Below are positions 26,087 to 36,523 of a DNA stretch of 64,000 bases, in pieces. The notes beneath the pieces were generated by a model that saw nothing but the letters and a program-made list of their open reading frames with translations, was not told the origin of the DNA and made no database searches. This DNA comes from Rouxiella badensis (GTDB lineage Bacteria; Pseudomonadota; Gammaproteobacteria; Enterobacterales; Enterobacteriaceae), in assembly GCF_002093665.1 (NCBI RefSeq), contig NZ_MRWE01000030.1, forward strand, positions 1 through 64,000. Direction: 5' to 3'. Each line of letters opens with the position of its first letter. Position 1 is the stretch's first letter. The translations under genes were made by a program, and so were the position numbers.

Positions 26087-27370
26087 CTATTTCTTCACCT
26101 CAGGCTGGCCGACGCTCTGTTTCCTCAGTTTTGCCACCTCCTCGGCATTAACGGCTGACGCGCTATTTCCCCAACTGCTGCGAATAAAAGTTACCACGTC
26201 TGCCACCTGCTGGTCGTTCAGCCGCCATGCAAAATCTGGCATAGTCAGGCCGGTGATGGACTCGCGGGTTACCGGGGTTTTAGCGCCTGCCAGAACAATG
26301 TTGATCAGTGAGGACGGATCATCCCCCATCACGGCGGTATTCCCGGCAAGGGCAGGGAAGCTTTTTGTATACCCTTTGCCATCAATACGGTGACAGGCGG
26401 AGCAGTTATTCATATAAAGCAGAGATCCCGGTTGAGACATATCGCCTTTTATCAGCGCAGCGCTAGTCGAATCCGCTTTTGCAGAGGCTTGGGCCGGGGC
26501 ATCGGACGACGGCAATGATTTAAGATAAGTTGCAATGGCGCTGAGATCGGCATCGGTGAGATATTGCGTGCTTTTCTCGATGGCTTCGCTCATGGGGCCA
26601 AATGCCGCATTCCCGTCGGTGTGGCCTGTCTTAAGGAACTCGGCAATCTCCTGCGCCGACCAGCTGCCCAACCCCGTTTTGCTATTGCCCGTCAGATCAG
26701 GCGCGGACCATCCGGCTAGCTGACCGCCGCTAAGGAAGCGCTTATCGTGCTGATCAAAGCCTTTTTCCTGATAAGCCAGTCCGCGCGGCGTATGGCAGGT
26801 TCCGCAGTGCGTAAGGCCCTGCACCAGGTAAGCCCCGCGATTCCATTCTGCACTTTGCGTCTGGTCGGGCTTATAGACATCGCTATCGTGGAAGGCCCAG
26901 TCCCACGCTGCCAGTGGCCATCGCATATTTAACGGCCATGGAATATCGCTCTTTCTGTTTGTCTGATGCACCGGCTTAACCTCATTCATCAAATAAGAAT
27001 AAAGGGCGTGCATATCATCATCGTTTATTTTGGCATATTCCGTGTATGGCATGGCGGGATATAAACGATGACCGTCTTTTGCGATCCCTTGGCGTAACGC
27101 GCGTGAGAAATCTTCATAGCTGTAATTACCGATACCGGTGTCTTTATCTGGCGTAATATTGGTCGAGTAAATTGCCCCCACCGGAGTAACCATTTTCAAC
27201 CCCCCTGTAAAAGGCGCGGAACCGGAGACGGTATGGCAGGCAGCACAGTCCCCTGTGGTGGCGATATATTCACCGCTGGCGACTTTTTCCTGAAAGTTTT
27301 CCGGGGCGGCCATGGCGAATTTGCAGGAAATAAATGCAGCAACAAATAACGAGAGTTGTTTTATTTTCAT
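26087..27370 (-). CDS. Gluconate 2-dehydrogenase, cytochrome c subunit
   Basis: A 427-aa triple-haem c-type cytochrome with a signal peptide (LFVAAFISCKFAMA) and three CxxCH sites: GDCAACHT, HCGTCHTP and NCSACHRI. It passes electrons from the flavoprotein subunit to ubiquinone at the periplasmic side of the inner membrane. Third gene of the operon GMC-small subunit / GMC flavoprotein / cytochrome, 16 bases after the flavoprotein gene. This is the arrangement of the FAD-dependent gluconate and 2-ketogluconate dehydrogenases of Gluconobacter, Pseudomonas and Erwinia-type bacteria. Which sugar acid is used cannot be told from sequence. Confidence 0.9.
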   Translation of the reverse strand: MKIKQLSLFVAAFISCKFAMAAPENFQEKVASGEYIATTGDCAACHTVSGSAPFTGGLKMVTPVGAIYSTNITPDKDTGIGNYSYEDFSRALRQGIAKDGHRLYPAMPYTEYAKINDDDMHALYSYLMNEVKPVHQTNRKSDIPWPLNMRWPLAAWDWAFHDSDVYKPDQTQSAEWNRGAYLVQGLTHCGTCHTPRGLAYQEKGFDQHDKRFLSGGQLAGWSAPDLTGNSKTGLGSWSAQEIAEFLKTGHTDGNAAFGPMSEAIEKSTQYLTDADLSAIATYLKSLPSSDAPAQASAKADSTSAALIKGDMSQPGSLLYMNNCSACHRIDGKGYTKSFPALAGNTAVMGDDPSSLINIVLAGAKTPVTRESITGLTMPDFAWRLNDQQVADVVTFIRSSWGNSASAVNAEEVAKLRKQSVGQPEVKK

Positions 27371-27386
27371 GTCTTTATTGCCTCAG

Positions 27387-29162
27387 TTAACGCTGAACCA
27401 GAGGCCCTGGATTTTTAAGATATTGCGACTTGATAGCGTTAGCGGCAAACAGCGTGGTCGCGCCAACGATTCCAGTCGGGTTGTAGGCAATGTTTTGCGG
27501 GAAGCAGCATGCGCCGAGAACAAAAACATTGGGCACATCCCAGCTTTGCAAATACTTGTTCACAACGCTGGTACGAGGGTCATCGCCCATGACCGCACCG
27601 CCGGTAGTATGCGTGGATTGATAAGGGCGGACATCGTAATGGGAATCCAGGTTTTTAAAGCCCATGCTGTAAGACAGCGGGTTGAGTTCCTTGACGATGT
27701 TCTCGACTTTTCCGGCCAGGAACTGGGTCAGTTTTAATTCATTTTGCTGCCAGTCGTAGGTCATCCTTAACAGCGGGAGTCCGTAGGCGTCCTTATAGGT
27801 TGGGTCGAGATCCAGGAAGCATTGCTTATACGGCATCACCGAGGCCGAGGAGCCGACGCTCATATTATGCAGATAGTTGTCTTTAATAGACTGCTTCCAA
27901 CCCGATCCCCAGTTAGGTGCACCTTTAGGTAATACCATCTGTTGAATTGGTCTTGCGCCGGTGGCGTGGGCCGAAATACTGCCGCCGCCGATAAAGCCTA
28001 CGTCGGAGTGGTCGAAGTTTTCACCGTTGAAATTATCGATATAGACCCCCGAAGCGCCCGCCGCGGCAAAGTGGTTGAAGTACACCTCTTTGCCAAAGAA
28101 CAGTTTGGCTGCGCCATCGATTTGATAGGCATAGTTTCTGCCCACCACGCCTTCACCGGTGTCAGGGTTGTAAGGTTTTCCAATCCCAGAAAGTAACAGC
28201 AGGCGAACGTTATGCAGCTGGAAAGCGCTGAGAATAACCAGCGAGGCAGGTTGTTCAACTTCTTCGCCATTGGCATCGATATAGGTCACGCCCGTGGCTT
28301 TCTTTCCGGTGGAATCGGTAAGTACGCGCAGTACGTGGGAGTGGGGGCGCAATTCGAAATTACTGTACTGCTTGAGCGCCGGTATGACACAGGTCTGCGG
28401 TGACGCCTTGGAATAGTTGAAACAGCCAAATCTTTCGCAGAATCCGCAGTAGTTACAGGCCCCCATCTGAACGCCGTAGGGGTTGGTATAGCCGCCGGTG
28501 CTGATGGCCGCAGGACCGGAAAAGGCGTGATAACCCTGGTTCTTGACTACGTTGCGAAATATCTGGCCCGCATACTGATCTTTCAGCGGTTTATTCGGAT
28601 AGTCGCCGCTGCGCGGTGCTTCGAAGGGGTTGCCTCCCTCAATAATTTTGCCCTGAATATTCCCCGCCTGGCCTGAAGCGCCACAAATTTTCTCAAACTT
28701 ATCAAAATAGGGCTCCATTTCCGCATAGGTAAAGGGATAATCCTGAACGGTCATATCAGCAGGAATAAATTTAGCGCCATATTTTTCAGTGATAGTGGTT
28801 TTAACTTTCAGGTCGCTTTCAAGCGGACGCCACAACAAACCGTTCCAGTGAACGCCAGCACCGCCTACGCCATCGCCGGGTAAGAATGAGCCCAAACGGC
28901 GGTAGGGATAGGCTTTGCTTCCTGGGGTATGGCGGATAGTGACCGTTTCTTTCGAAATGTTCTGGAATAACTTAAGCCTTATCCCATAAGTTAATTCATC
29001 AACGATGCGTGGATAGGTAAAGTCGGGGTAGGTATCACGCTGTTCGCCGCGTTCTAACGCAACAATTTTTAATCCAGTCTCGGATAATTCTCTTGCCATT
29101 ACAGAGCCGGTCCAACCAAAACCGACAATAACAATATCAACTTGCTCTTTTTTTATCGTCAT
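27387..29162 (-). CDS. Gluconate 2-dehydrogenase flavoprotein (GMC oxidoreductase) subunit
   Basis: A 591-aa FAD enzyme of the GMC family, the catalytic subunit of periplasmic gluconate (or 2-ketogluconate) dehydrogenase. Seen: the dinucleotide fold IVIVGFGWTGSVMARELS (10-27), the FAD-binding GDGVGGAGVHWNG, a Cys-rich NYCGFCERFGC segment also present in this subfamily, and the C-terminal THTTGGAVMGDDP and NPTGIVGATTLFA. It carries no signal peptide; the partner small subunit has a Tat-type one and is thought to carry it across. It follows that subunit by 2 bases. Confidence 0.9.
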   Translation of the reverse strand: MTIKKEQVDIVIVGFGWTGSVMARELSETGLKIVALERGEQRDTYPDFTYPRIVDELTYGIRLKLFQNISKETVTIRHTPGSKAYPYRRLGSFLPGDGVGGAGVHWNGLLWRPLESDLKVKTTITEKYGAKFIPADMTVQDYPFTYAEMEPYFDKFEKICGASGQAGNIQGKIIEGGNPFEAPRSGDYPNKPLKDQYAGQIFRNVVKNQGYHAFSGPAAISTGGYTNPYGVQMGACNYCGFCERFGCFNYSKASPQTCVIPALKQYSNFELRPHSHVLRVLTDSTGKKATGVTYIDANGEEVEQPASLVILSAFQLHNVRLLLLSGIGKPYNPDTGEGVVGRNYAYQIDGAAKLFFGKEVYFNHFAAAGASGVYIDNFNGENFDHSDVGFIGGGSISAHATGARPIQQMVLPKGAPNWGSGWKQSIKDNYLHNMSVGSSASVMPYKQCFLDLDPTYKDAYGLPLLRMTYDWQQNELKLTQFLAGKVENIVKELNPLSYSMGFKNLDSHYDVRPYQSTHTTGGAVMGDDPRTSVVNKYLQSWDVPNVFVLGACCFPQNIAYNPTGIVGATTLFAANAIKSQYLKNPGPLVQR

Positions 29163-29164
29163 TT

Positions 29165-29893
29165 TTATGCGCCATTCTTACCTGAAATACTCACCGGACC
29201 CAGCGGGTAATGGGTGTTGGGATTATCCATTACCTGAACAAAATCAGCGCGAGCGCCCGGGAAGCCGATCATTTTCCACGATGCCTGGGTGCGGTTTCCG
29301 CCATGAATAGGGTCGGCGAGATAGCCTTCTTTGGTGTTCTCCAACAGCTGGCCGAAAAACAGTTTGGAAGAAATATCGGCAAGCTGGATGTGACCCGCCT
29401 CAAGCGCGTGTAATACCCCCTCTCGCTCGGCATTTTCCAGGTCTGCAAATTTCTTCTGATATTTTTGCTGGCAGTATTGATCGGTGGCTTTAATTCCCCT
29501 GCGATATATATCACGCGGCACCAGATTAGTTTGATATCCCAGCTCTGGAATGGTTTGCTCAAACGGCGGTTGCATATACCACAAGGCGCCGTGACCGTAG
29601 GGCAGCTCCATTTGCTTATCAATATAGACAGGCACACCTTCGCTCACCGCACCGGGACCATTATCGTCCTGAGGAATTAACCGATCGGTGGCCGAAATAA
29701 TGAAGCGCCATTCCTCGTGATTAAAAAATATCGGTACATATTGATAGACGAATTCATCCTCTTTATTTTTTTCAGCGGCTGAAACACTTTTTGCAATAAC
29801 AGTTCCTGAAAGGGCGGTAACTGGCAATATCGCAAGGGAACGTTGAAGGAATTTTCTGCGAGAGTTTACAATCTCACCCTCTTCTTTTTTCAT
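29165..29893 (-). CDS. Gluconate 2-dehydrogenase subunit 3 with Tat-type signal
   Basis: A 242-aa small subunit of the gluconate dehydrogenase family. Its N-terminus holds a twin-arginine signal (SRRKFLQ, followed by a hydrophobic stretch SLAILPVTALSG), consistent with export of the folded complex together with the flavoprotein. ATG 29893 is preferred because GGAG lies just upstream; an in-frame TTG five codons earlier overlaps that RBS. The body contains RFIISATDRLIPQDDNGPGA, a family signature. First gene of the operon, with the promoter in the 419-base region upstream. Confidence 0.9.
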   Translation of the reverse strand: MKKEEGEIVNSRRKFLQRSLAILPVTALSGTVIAKSVSAAEKNKEDEFVYQYVPIFFNHEEWRFIISATDRLIPQDDNGPGAVSEGVPVYIDKQMELPYGHGALWYMQPPFEQTIPELGYQTNLVPRDIYRRGIKATDQYCQQKYQKKFADLENAEREGVLHALEAGHIQLADISSKLFFGQLLENTKEGYLADPIHGGNRTQASWKMIGFPGARADFVQVMDNPNTHYPLGPVSISGKNGA

Positions 29894-30134
29894 TATCTCC
29901 GACCTCAACTTATTGTTATAAAAAATAAATAAAAGTTAAAATAAAGTTACATATTTTGCGTTGGCAGACTTATAGCATGGGGTAATCACAAAAAACACAG
30001 GCTGACTGGTTATGAATGCCAACGGAGCAGGTTATGAATTGCCTAATGGAATGACTTTTTATGGGGTTTTACGCACCGGAATAACAACAGAAGGGGAGGG
30101 GAGATATCAGGTCTTGACGTATTTGGTTGCATAT

Positions 30135-30160
30135 ACTTACATGCATTAATGGATGTAAGT
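30135..30160. repeat. Inverted repeat ACTTACAT-N10-ATGTAAGT
   Basis: Two perfect 8-base half-sites separated by 10 bases. The layout fits a dimeric regulator site, but at about 240 bases from the gluconate dehydrogenase start it may instead be distal. No regulator can be named. Confidence 0.35.
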
Positions 30161-30262
30161 GAGCTTATTTAGCCTGTTTTTGGCGTTAGGATTAACTTTA
30201 GTTTGAGGGTAATGCAGAAAATGGGTATGTCATGGGCGAGAGATTTTTATATTCTAGATAAT

Positions 30263-30288
30263 AAAAACCACGCCGGAGCGTGGTTTTT
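30263..30288 (-). terminator. Terminator of ychF
   Basis: An 11-bp perfect stem (30263-30273 with 30278-30288) with the tetraloop CGGA. A run of five A on one side and five T on the other makes it work in both directions. It lies 24 bases after the ychF stop on the minus strand. Confidence 0.85.
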
Positions 30289-30312
30289 AAATTCAACCGT
30301 AAAGATGGATAA

Positions 30313-31404
30313 TTAAACGTTGAACAGGAAGTTCATTACGTCGCCATCTTTAACGATGTAGTCTTTGCCTTCTGAACGCATTTTACCGGCTTCTTTCGCG
30401 CCTTGCTCACCTTTGTAGGTGACGAAGTCGTCAAAACCGATTGTCTGTGCGCGGATAAAGCCTTTCTCAAAGTCGGTGTGGATCTTACCGGCTGCCTGAG
30501 GTGCGGTAGCGCCTACTGGAATGGTCCAGGCGCGAACTTCTTTCACACCGGCGGTGAAGTAGGTTTGCAGGTTCAGCAGCTCGTAACCTGCGCGGATAAC
30601 GCGGTTCAGGCCCGGCTCTTCCAGACCCAGTTCAGCCATGAACTCAGCGCGGTCTTCGTCTTCCAGCTCGGCGATATCAGATTCAACGGCGGCACAAACG
30701 GCAACCACAACGGAACCTTCGGCATCAGCGATTGCGCGAACTTTGTCGAGGTACGGGTTGTTTTCGAAACCGTCTTCGTTAACGTTGGCGATATACATGG
30801 TCGGCTTCAGGGTCAGGAAGCTGAGGTAGCGGATGGCCGCTTTGTCTTCGTCTGACAGGTCAAGCGCACGCAGCATACCCGCTTGTTCAAGCTGCGGCAG
30901 GCATTTTTCCAGCGCAGCCAGTTCAGCTTTTGCGTCTTTATCGCCGCCTTTGGCTTTCTTCTGTACGCGGTGAATCGCGCGCTCACAGGTGTCGAGGTCA
31001 GAAAGCGCCAGCTCGGTGTTGATCACGTCGATGTCATCAGCCGGGTCAACTCTGTTGTTAACGTGGATGATATTGTCGTTTTCGAAACAACGGACAACGT
31101 GGCCAATAGCTTCGGTTTCACGGATGTTGGTCAGGAACTGGTTACCCAGGCCTTCACCTTTTGACGCGCCTTTAACCAGACCGGCGATATCAACGAATTC
31201 CATGGTGGTTGGAACAACGCGCTGAGGTTTCACTATCTCGCACAGTTTGTCGAGACGTGGATCGGGCATTGGTACAACGCCGGTATTCGGTTCGATGGTG
31301 CAGAACGGGAAATTGGCCGCTTCGATACCTGCTTTGGTCAGCGCATTGAAAAGAGTTGATTTACCAACGTTCGGCAGGCCGACGATACCGCATTTGAATC
31401 CCAT
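30313..31404 (-). CDS. ychF: Redox-regulated ATPase YchF (OLA1 family)
   Basis: A 363-aa TRAFAC-class P-loop protein that prefers ATP over GTP and binds ribosomes. Seen: G1 motif [12 protein letters not shown] (8-19), the switch/G3 [10 protein letters not shown], a coiled-coil insertion and the C-terminal TGS-like domain ending VMNFLFNV. Length and sequence match the E. coli protein almost exactly. In E. coli it is next to pth; here a SulP transporter gene lies between them on the other strand. The start is the conserved [12 protein letters not shown]. Confidence 0.97.
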   Translation of the reverse strand: MGFKCGIVGLPNVGKSTLFNALTKAGIEAANFPFCTIEPNTGVVPMPDPRLDKLCEIVKPQRVVPTTMEFVDIAGLVKGASKGEGLGNQFLTNIRETEAIGHVVRCFENDNIIHVNNRVDPADDIDVINTELALSDLDTCERAIHRVQKKAKGGDKDAKAELAALEKCLPQLEQAGMLRALDLSDEDKAAIRYLSFLTLKPTMYIANVNEDGFENNPYLDKVRAIADAEGSVVVAVCAAVESDIAELEDEDRAEFMAELGLEEPGLNRVIRAGYELLNLQTYFTAGVKEVRAWTIPVGATAPQAAGKIHTDFEKGFIRAQTIGFDDFVTYKGEQGAKEAGKMRSEGKDYIVKDGDVMNFLFNV

Positions 31405-31594
31405 GTTTTATATCACCTTAATATCTTAATAATCAGGAGCTTAAAGTAATCATCCTGATGTAATGACCATAATTCCGCTTATTATACACAGTTTGCGTGT
31501 TGAACTCGATCCGCATCTTTTTAAGGTAAAATGCCCCCACTCTTGTTATTGTCGCCTTGTTTGTTTTATTTAACTCAAAGTATTGGATATTCGC

Positions 31595-33124
31595 ATGTTA
31601 ACTCTGAAGAACTTCAGGGCGGCTGACGTCAAAAATGACGTATTGGCCGGCTTTGTAGTTGCTGTCTCAATGATCCCTGAAGCGGTGGGCTTCTCGCTGG
31701 TGGCAGGCCTGTCACCAATAGTCGGGCTACATACCGCGTTTATCATCGGTATCGTCACCGCGTTGTTCGGCGGTAAGCCGGGCATGGTGTCAGGTGCGGC
31801 GGGGTCGATAGTGGTGGTATTAATGAGCCTTGCGGCGCAGCACGGCATGGGCTACGTACTTTGGGCTACGCTGTTTGCCGGACTGATTCAGATTGCCATC
31901 GGCGTGTTCCGGCTGGGCAAATTTATTCGTCTGGTGCCGCTTCCCGCTATTCACGGTTTCGTCAACGGATTAGCGATAGTCATTATGCTGGCGCAGCTGC
32001 ACATGATTGCCGGACAGGGGATGTTGATGTACGGGCTGGTGCTGCTGGCGATTGCCGTGGTCGTCATCTTTCCGAAAATTACCCGCGTTATTCCTTCGTC
32101 GCTGGCCGCGCTGATTATCGTTTCTGCGGTCGCGATAGGTTTTCACCTGCAAACGCTGCGGGTCGGTGATTTAGCGGATATCTCTGGCGCATTGCCGAGC
32201 TTCTCGCTGCCGGCTGCGCCCTTTACCCTCGATATGCTGAAGGTTGTGCTGCCTTATGCGGTGGTTATCGCGCTGGTGGGACTCATCGAATCGCTGCTGA
32301 CCATGACGGTGCTCGATGAAATGGGGGGCAAGAAAGGCAACGGTAACCGCGAGAGTATTGCGCAGGGTGCCGGTAATACTCTTTGCGGCCTGTTTGGCTG
32401 CTTCGCCGGGTGCGCGATGATTGGGCAGTCGATCATCAACTTCACCTCGGGCGGTCGCGGTCGCATCTCCGGCACGGTAGGCGCTATTCTGCTGATCCTC
32501 TTCGTGGTGAGCCTGGCGGATTATATCGGCCTGATTCCGGTCGCTGCACTGGCGGGCATTATGCTGGTGGTGTGCTATAACACCTTTGAGTGGAGCTCGT
32601 TCCGCCGTCTGCGCCGTATGCCGAAGTCTGACGCGCTGGTGATGGTGGCCGTGACCCTGATTACTATTTTCACCGATCTAGCCGTGGCGGTCATCAGCGG
32701 AGTGATTATCTCCGCGCTGGTCTTTGCCTGGCAGCACGCGCGTATCAGCATTCGCAGCCGTCAGCAGAAGGGGGATTTGGTGATGTATAAGCTGGAAGGG
32801 CCGCTGTTCTTTGGCTCAACCGCCGCCTTCGCCGAGCTGTTTACGCCAGAGCAGGATCCGCAAAATGTGATCCTGGATTTCTCGGCCACGCGGGTGATGG
32901 ATTCAAGCGGCGTCGAGGCGATTGATAAAATCACCGGTCGCTATCTCGAGGCGGGCAAGACTATCCGTTTACGCCACCTGAGTGCCGACTGCGTGAGGCT
33001 ACTCGCCAAGGCGGGGCCATTCTGTAGCCACGAGCTGGACGACCCAGACTATTACGTTGCGGAAGATAATTACCAGACTGACGATAAATCGTTGGGAAAA
33101 GAAACGTTTAGGGTAAGAACCTAA
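31595..33124 (+). CDS. SulP-family anion transporter with STAS domain
   Basis: A 509-aa inner membrane transporter with 10 or more hydrophobic segments and a C-terminal STAS domain (from about residue 400; VILDFSATRVMDSSGVEAID). The N-terminal membrane part contains the SulP pattern AVSMIPEAVGFSLVAGLSPIVGLHTAF (split over residues 20-46). The family carries sulfate, bicarbonate or dicarboxylates such as succinate. E. coli DauA (SulP) lies between ychH and prs, whereas this gene lies between ychF and pth and is about 50 residues shorter, so it is probably not the dauA orthologue. ATG 31595 begins the conserved LTLKNF stretch; RBS is weak. Confidence 0.88.
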   Translation: MLTLKNFRAADVKNDVLAGFVVAVSMIPEAVGFSLVAGLSPIVGLHTAFIIGIVTALFGGKPGMVSGAAGSIVVVLMSLAAQHGMGYVLWATLFAGLIQIAIGVFRLGKFIRLVPLPAIHGFVNGLAIVIMLAQLHMIAGQGMLMYGLVLLAIAVVVIFPKITRVIPSSLAALIIVSAVAIGFHLQTLRVGDLADISGALPSFSLPAAPFTLDMLKVVLPYAVVIALVGLIESLLTMTVLDEMGGKKGNGNRESIAQGAGNTLCGLFGCFAGCAMIGQSIINFTSGGRGRISGTVGAILLILFVVSLADYIGLIPVAALAGIMLVVCYNTFEWSSFRRLRRMPKSDALVMVAVTLITIFTDLAVAVISGVIISALVFAWQHARISIRSRQQKGDLVMYKLEGPLFFGSTAAFAELFTPEQDPQNVILDFSATRVMDSSGVEAIDKITGRYLEAGKTIRLRHLSADCVRLLAKAGPFCSHELDDPDYYVAEDNYQTDDKSLGKETFRVRT

Positions 33125-33131
33125 CAACGTG

Positions 33132-33190
33132 GGTGAGAGAGGCTATGCGTAAGTTACCCCTCTCACGCTTCCCCCACGCCGGGGGAAGCG
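33132..33190. terminator. Paired hairpins between convergent SulP gene and pth
   Basis: Two inverted repeats lie in a row. GTGAGAG near 33133 pairs with CTCTCAC near 33160, and a 10-bp GC-rich stem CGCTTCCCCC / GGGGGAAGCG (33166-33175 with 33181-33190) follows with the loop ACGCC. Neither has a U-run, so they may protect mRNA ends or be imperfect terminators. Confidence 0.5.
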
Positions 33191-33201
33191 GCCTTAAACG
33201 C

Positions 33202-33792
33202 TTAACCTTCTGCTTTAAAACTGTGCAAACGGTTCATCGCTTTCAATAACCCGTCTTTCATCAGAATATCCGTACAGCGCAACGACTCGTCAATGGCTTC
33301 ATCAATCAGCTTCTGTTCGCTGGCCGGCGGTTTACCGAGCACAAAACCGACGACCTTACTGCGATCGCCAGGATGACCGATGCCGATGCGCAGGCGATAG
33401 AAGTTTGGATTGTTACCCAGCTTGCTCTGAATATCTTTTAAACCGTTATGGCCGCCGTTGCCGCCACCCAGTTTGATCTTCGCGATACCGGGAAGGAAGT
33501 CCAGTTCGTCGTGGGCGACCAGAATTTCGGCCGGTTCAATACGGTAGAAGTTCGCCATGGCGCTGACCGCCTTGCCGCTCAGGTTCATGAAGGTGGTCGG
33601 CACCAACAGACGTACGTCTTGCCCATTCATTGATAAACGCGCCGTGTAGCCGAAGAATTTACTCTCTTCTTTTAACTGTTGGTTATGCTGACGGGCCAAT
33701 TGATCCACATACCATGCACCGGCATTGTGGCGGGTCTGGGCATATTCGGCTCCGGGATTCGCCAGGCCAACGATTAATTTAATGCTGCTCAC
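33202..33792 (-). CDS. pth: Peptidyl-tRNA hydrolase
   Basis: A 196-aa cytoplasmic enzyme that frees tRNA from peptidyl-tRNA dropped by ribosomes. Seen: [21 protein letters not shown] with the catalytic His (His22 region), FMNLSGKAV, the HDELDFLPG loop and [12 protein letters not shown]. Length fits the family. It is divergent from ychH across about 300 bases, as in E. coli. The conserved [10 protein letters not shown] start is used. Confidence 0.97.
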   Translation of the reverse strand: MSSIKLIVGLANPGAEYAQTRHNAGAWYVDQLARQHNQQLKEESKFFGYTARLSMNGQDVRLLVPTTFMNLSGKAVSAMANFYRIEPAEILVAHDELDFLPGIAKIKLGGGNGGHNGLKDIQSKLGNNPNFYRLRIGIGHPGDRSKVVGFVLGKPPASEQKLIDEAIDESLRCTDILMKDGLLKAMNRLHSFKAEG

Positions 33793-34091
33793 GTTCTTTT
33801 CGCTTCTCGAGGGAATAATCTGGCCGATAGTTTACCCGTGCTTTGCCGCCGTGCCAAACCGTGCGGTAAATAAAGCCCCCCATTACTTCAGAATCGAATA
33901 GTTACATTTTATAATTATTCACCTTTCAATGAGATATCCCCAAAGAAGCGTAAAGATTTGTCATTTTGCATCTCCACACTGTGATCGTGCCCGCAACCCC
34001 TCCCCGACGTGACGGCTATAATTTATACAGGATGAAGTGACGCTCTTTGCTTAATGCAAAGGAAAATGCAAAGGATTTAAGGAGGTGACGA
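33793..34091. other. Divergent pth-ychH intergenic region
   Basis: A 299-base gap holding the two divergent promoters. The strong RBS AAGGAGGTGA (34078-34087) for ychH is visible. Nothing else is recognised. Confidence 0.5.
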
Positions 34092-34364
34092 ATGAAACGT
34101 AAAAACGCAGCCCTGTGCGGTAACCTGTTGATGGGAGTAGGATTGGTTATCATGGTTGGCGGTATCGCCTATGCGGTACTCAGCCAGGTGTCCAACCTTG
34201 GCATGCCTGACTTCTTCACCCACGGTGCCGTCATGAGCATATTCATCGGTGCACTGCTGTGGTTAACCGGGGCACGGGTCGGGGGACGCGAAGCCGTCGC
34301 CGATCGTTACTATTGGGTACGTCATTACGACGCTCGCTGCCGTAAAAATCATCGCCACTCCTGA
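34092..34364 (+). CDS. ychH: YchH family stress-induced inner membrane protein
   Basis: A 90-aa protein with two membrane helices (NLLMGVGLVIMVGGIAYAVL and MSIFIGALLWLTGARVGG) and a basic C-terminus (YWVRHYDARCRKNHRH). It matches E. coli YchH (DUF2583), which is stress-induced, catabolite-responsive and of unclear function. It is preceded by AAGGAGGTGA. Position between pth and prs is the standard one. Confidence 0.92.
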   Translation: MKRKNAALCGNLLMGVGLVIMVGGIAYAVLSQVSNLGMPDFFTHGAVMSIFIGALLWLTGARVGGREAVADRYYWVRHYDARCRKNHRHS

Positions 34365-34413
34365 CCCTAACCGCTGCGTGAAGCGAAAGCGCGCTGACTT
34401 AAGGTTAGAAACT

Positions 34414-34441
34414 AAAAAGCCCCGGGGATCCGGGGCTTTTT
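34414..34441. terminator. Bidirectional terminator between ychH and prs
   Basis: A 12-bp perfect stem AAAAAGCCCCGG / CCGGGGCTTTTT (34414-34425 with 34430-34441) and a GGAT loop between two convergent genes. The A-run and T-run make it functional on both strands. Confidence 0.9.
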
Positions 34442-34477
34442 ATTGTTAATCGCTTTTATAACGCACGGTTAAAAGGA

Positions 34478-35581
<1,104 letters not shown>

Positions 35582-35646
35582 TTAAATCTAAAAAATTCCG
35601 AGAGGCTGGCAAAGAACAGACACAAATAGCGGGAACTTGTGACTCT

Positions 35647-36522
35647 CTACGCTTTGGCTGCGGCTCTCATCAGCTCGGCACGTGTTTTGTGCAGCGGCGA
35701 GACGTTAACGCCTCGGGCGACAAAACCGTTAATCCATGCCGGCGCCTTACTCAACACCTCGTTGGCGGACTCCTCTGTGTCGAATTCGGCAAACACACAG
35801 GCCCCTGTTCCGGTGAGGCGCGACGGCGCGTATTCTAGCAGCCATGAAACAAGCTGTTCAACCTCGCAAAAACGTTTTCTTGCAATAGGTTCACAATCAT
35901 TAGTGTAAGTTGTGTGCAATAGCACATCAATCGAGCGTTTTGGCGTATCTCGAATCAGTTCGGGATCGCCAAAAATAGCCGGTGTCGGAATACTGACGCC
36001 AGGATGCGCGACCAGATACCATTTTTCCTCCGGTGAAACGGGCTGTAACACTTCCCCGATGCCTTCGGCAAACGCGGCGTGTCCCATCACAAACACCGGC
36101 ACGTCTGCCCCGAGGGTAACGCCCAGCTCCGCCAGCTCGCTGTCGCTGAAATGGCAATTCCACAGCAGATTGAGCGCCACTAACGTGGTTGCCGCGTTGG
36201 AGGAGCCCCCACCGAGACCTCCGCCCATCGGCAGACGCTTTTCTATCTGGATGTCCATACCACACGGCGACGGCAGGCCTTGCTGCGCCATACGCGCCTG
36301 CAACAGTTTCGCGGCACGTATAATCAGGTTCTGCTCATCCGGCACGCCCTCGACGGAAGGGCTGAGCGTGATTTTATCGTCATCACGGGGCGTAAACGCC
36401 AGGCTGTCTCCGTAGTCAACGAACTGAAACAGCGTTTGCAGATTGTGATAGCCGTTGGCGCGTTGCCCGGTGATGTACAGGAATAAATTGAGTTTAGCCG
36501 GAGATGGCCAAAAAAGCGTCAT
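35647..36522 (-). CDS. ispE: 4-diphosphocytidyl-2-C-methyl-D-erythritol kinase
   Basis: A 291-aa GHMP kinase of the MEP isoprenoid pathway. Seen: the N-terminal [15 protein letters not shown], the ATP-binding [15 protein letters not shown] loop and the [16 protein letters not shown] stretch; C-terminal [14 protein letters not shown]. It lies 1 base downstream of lolB on the same strand. Length is close to the E. coli 283 aa. Confidence 0.97.
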   Translation of the reverse strand: MTLFWPSPAKLNLFLYITGQRANGYHNLQTLFQFVDYGDSLAFTPRDDDKITLSPSVEGVPDEQNLIIRAAKLLQARMAQQGLPSPCGMDIQIEKRLPMGGGLGGGSSNAATTLVALNLLWNCHFSDSELAELGVTLGADVPVFVMGHAAFAEGIGEVLQPVSPEEKWYLVAHPGVSIPTPAIFGDPELIRDTPKRSIDVLLHTTYTNDCEPIARKRFCEVEQLVSWLLEYAPSRLTGTGACVFAEFDTEESANEVLSKAPAWINGFVARGVNVSPLHKTRAELMRAAAKA

Positions 36523-36523
36523 C

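Larger units (their letters stand above)
29894..30312. other. 419-base gap: promoter region of the gluconate dehydrogenase operon and ychF terminator
   Basis: The part next to the dehydrogenase start is very AT-rich. It contains an 8-bp inverted repeat (30135-30160) about 240 bases upstream of the operon and the ychF terminator (30263-30288). No convincing ORF or RNA gene is seen. Confidence 0.45.
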
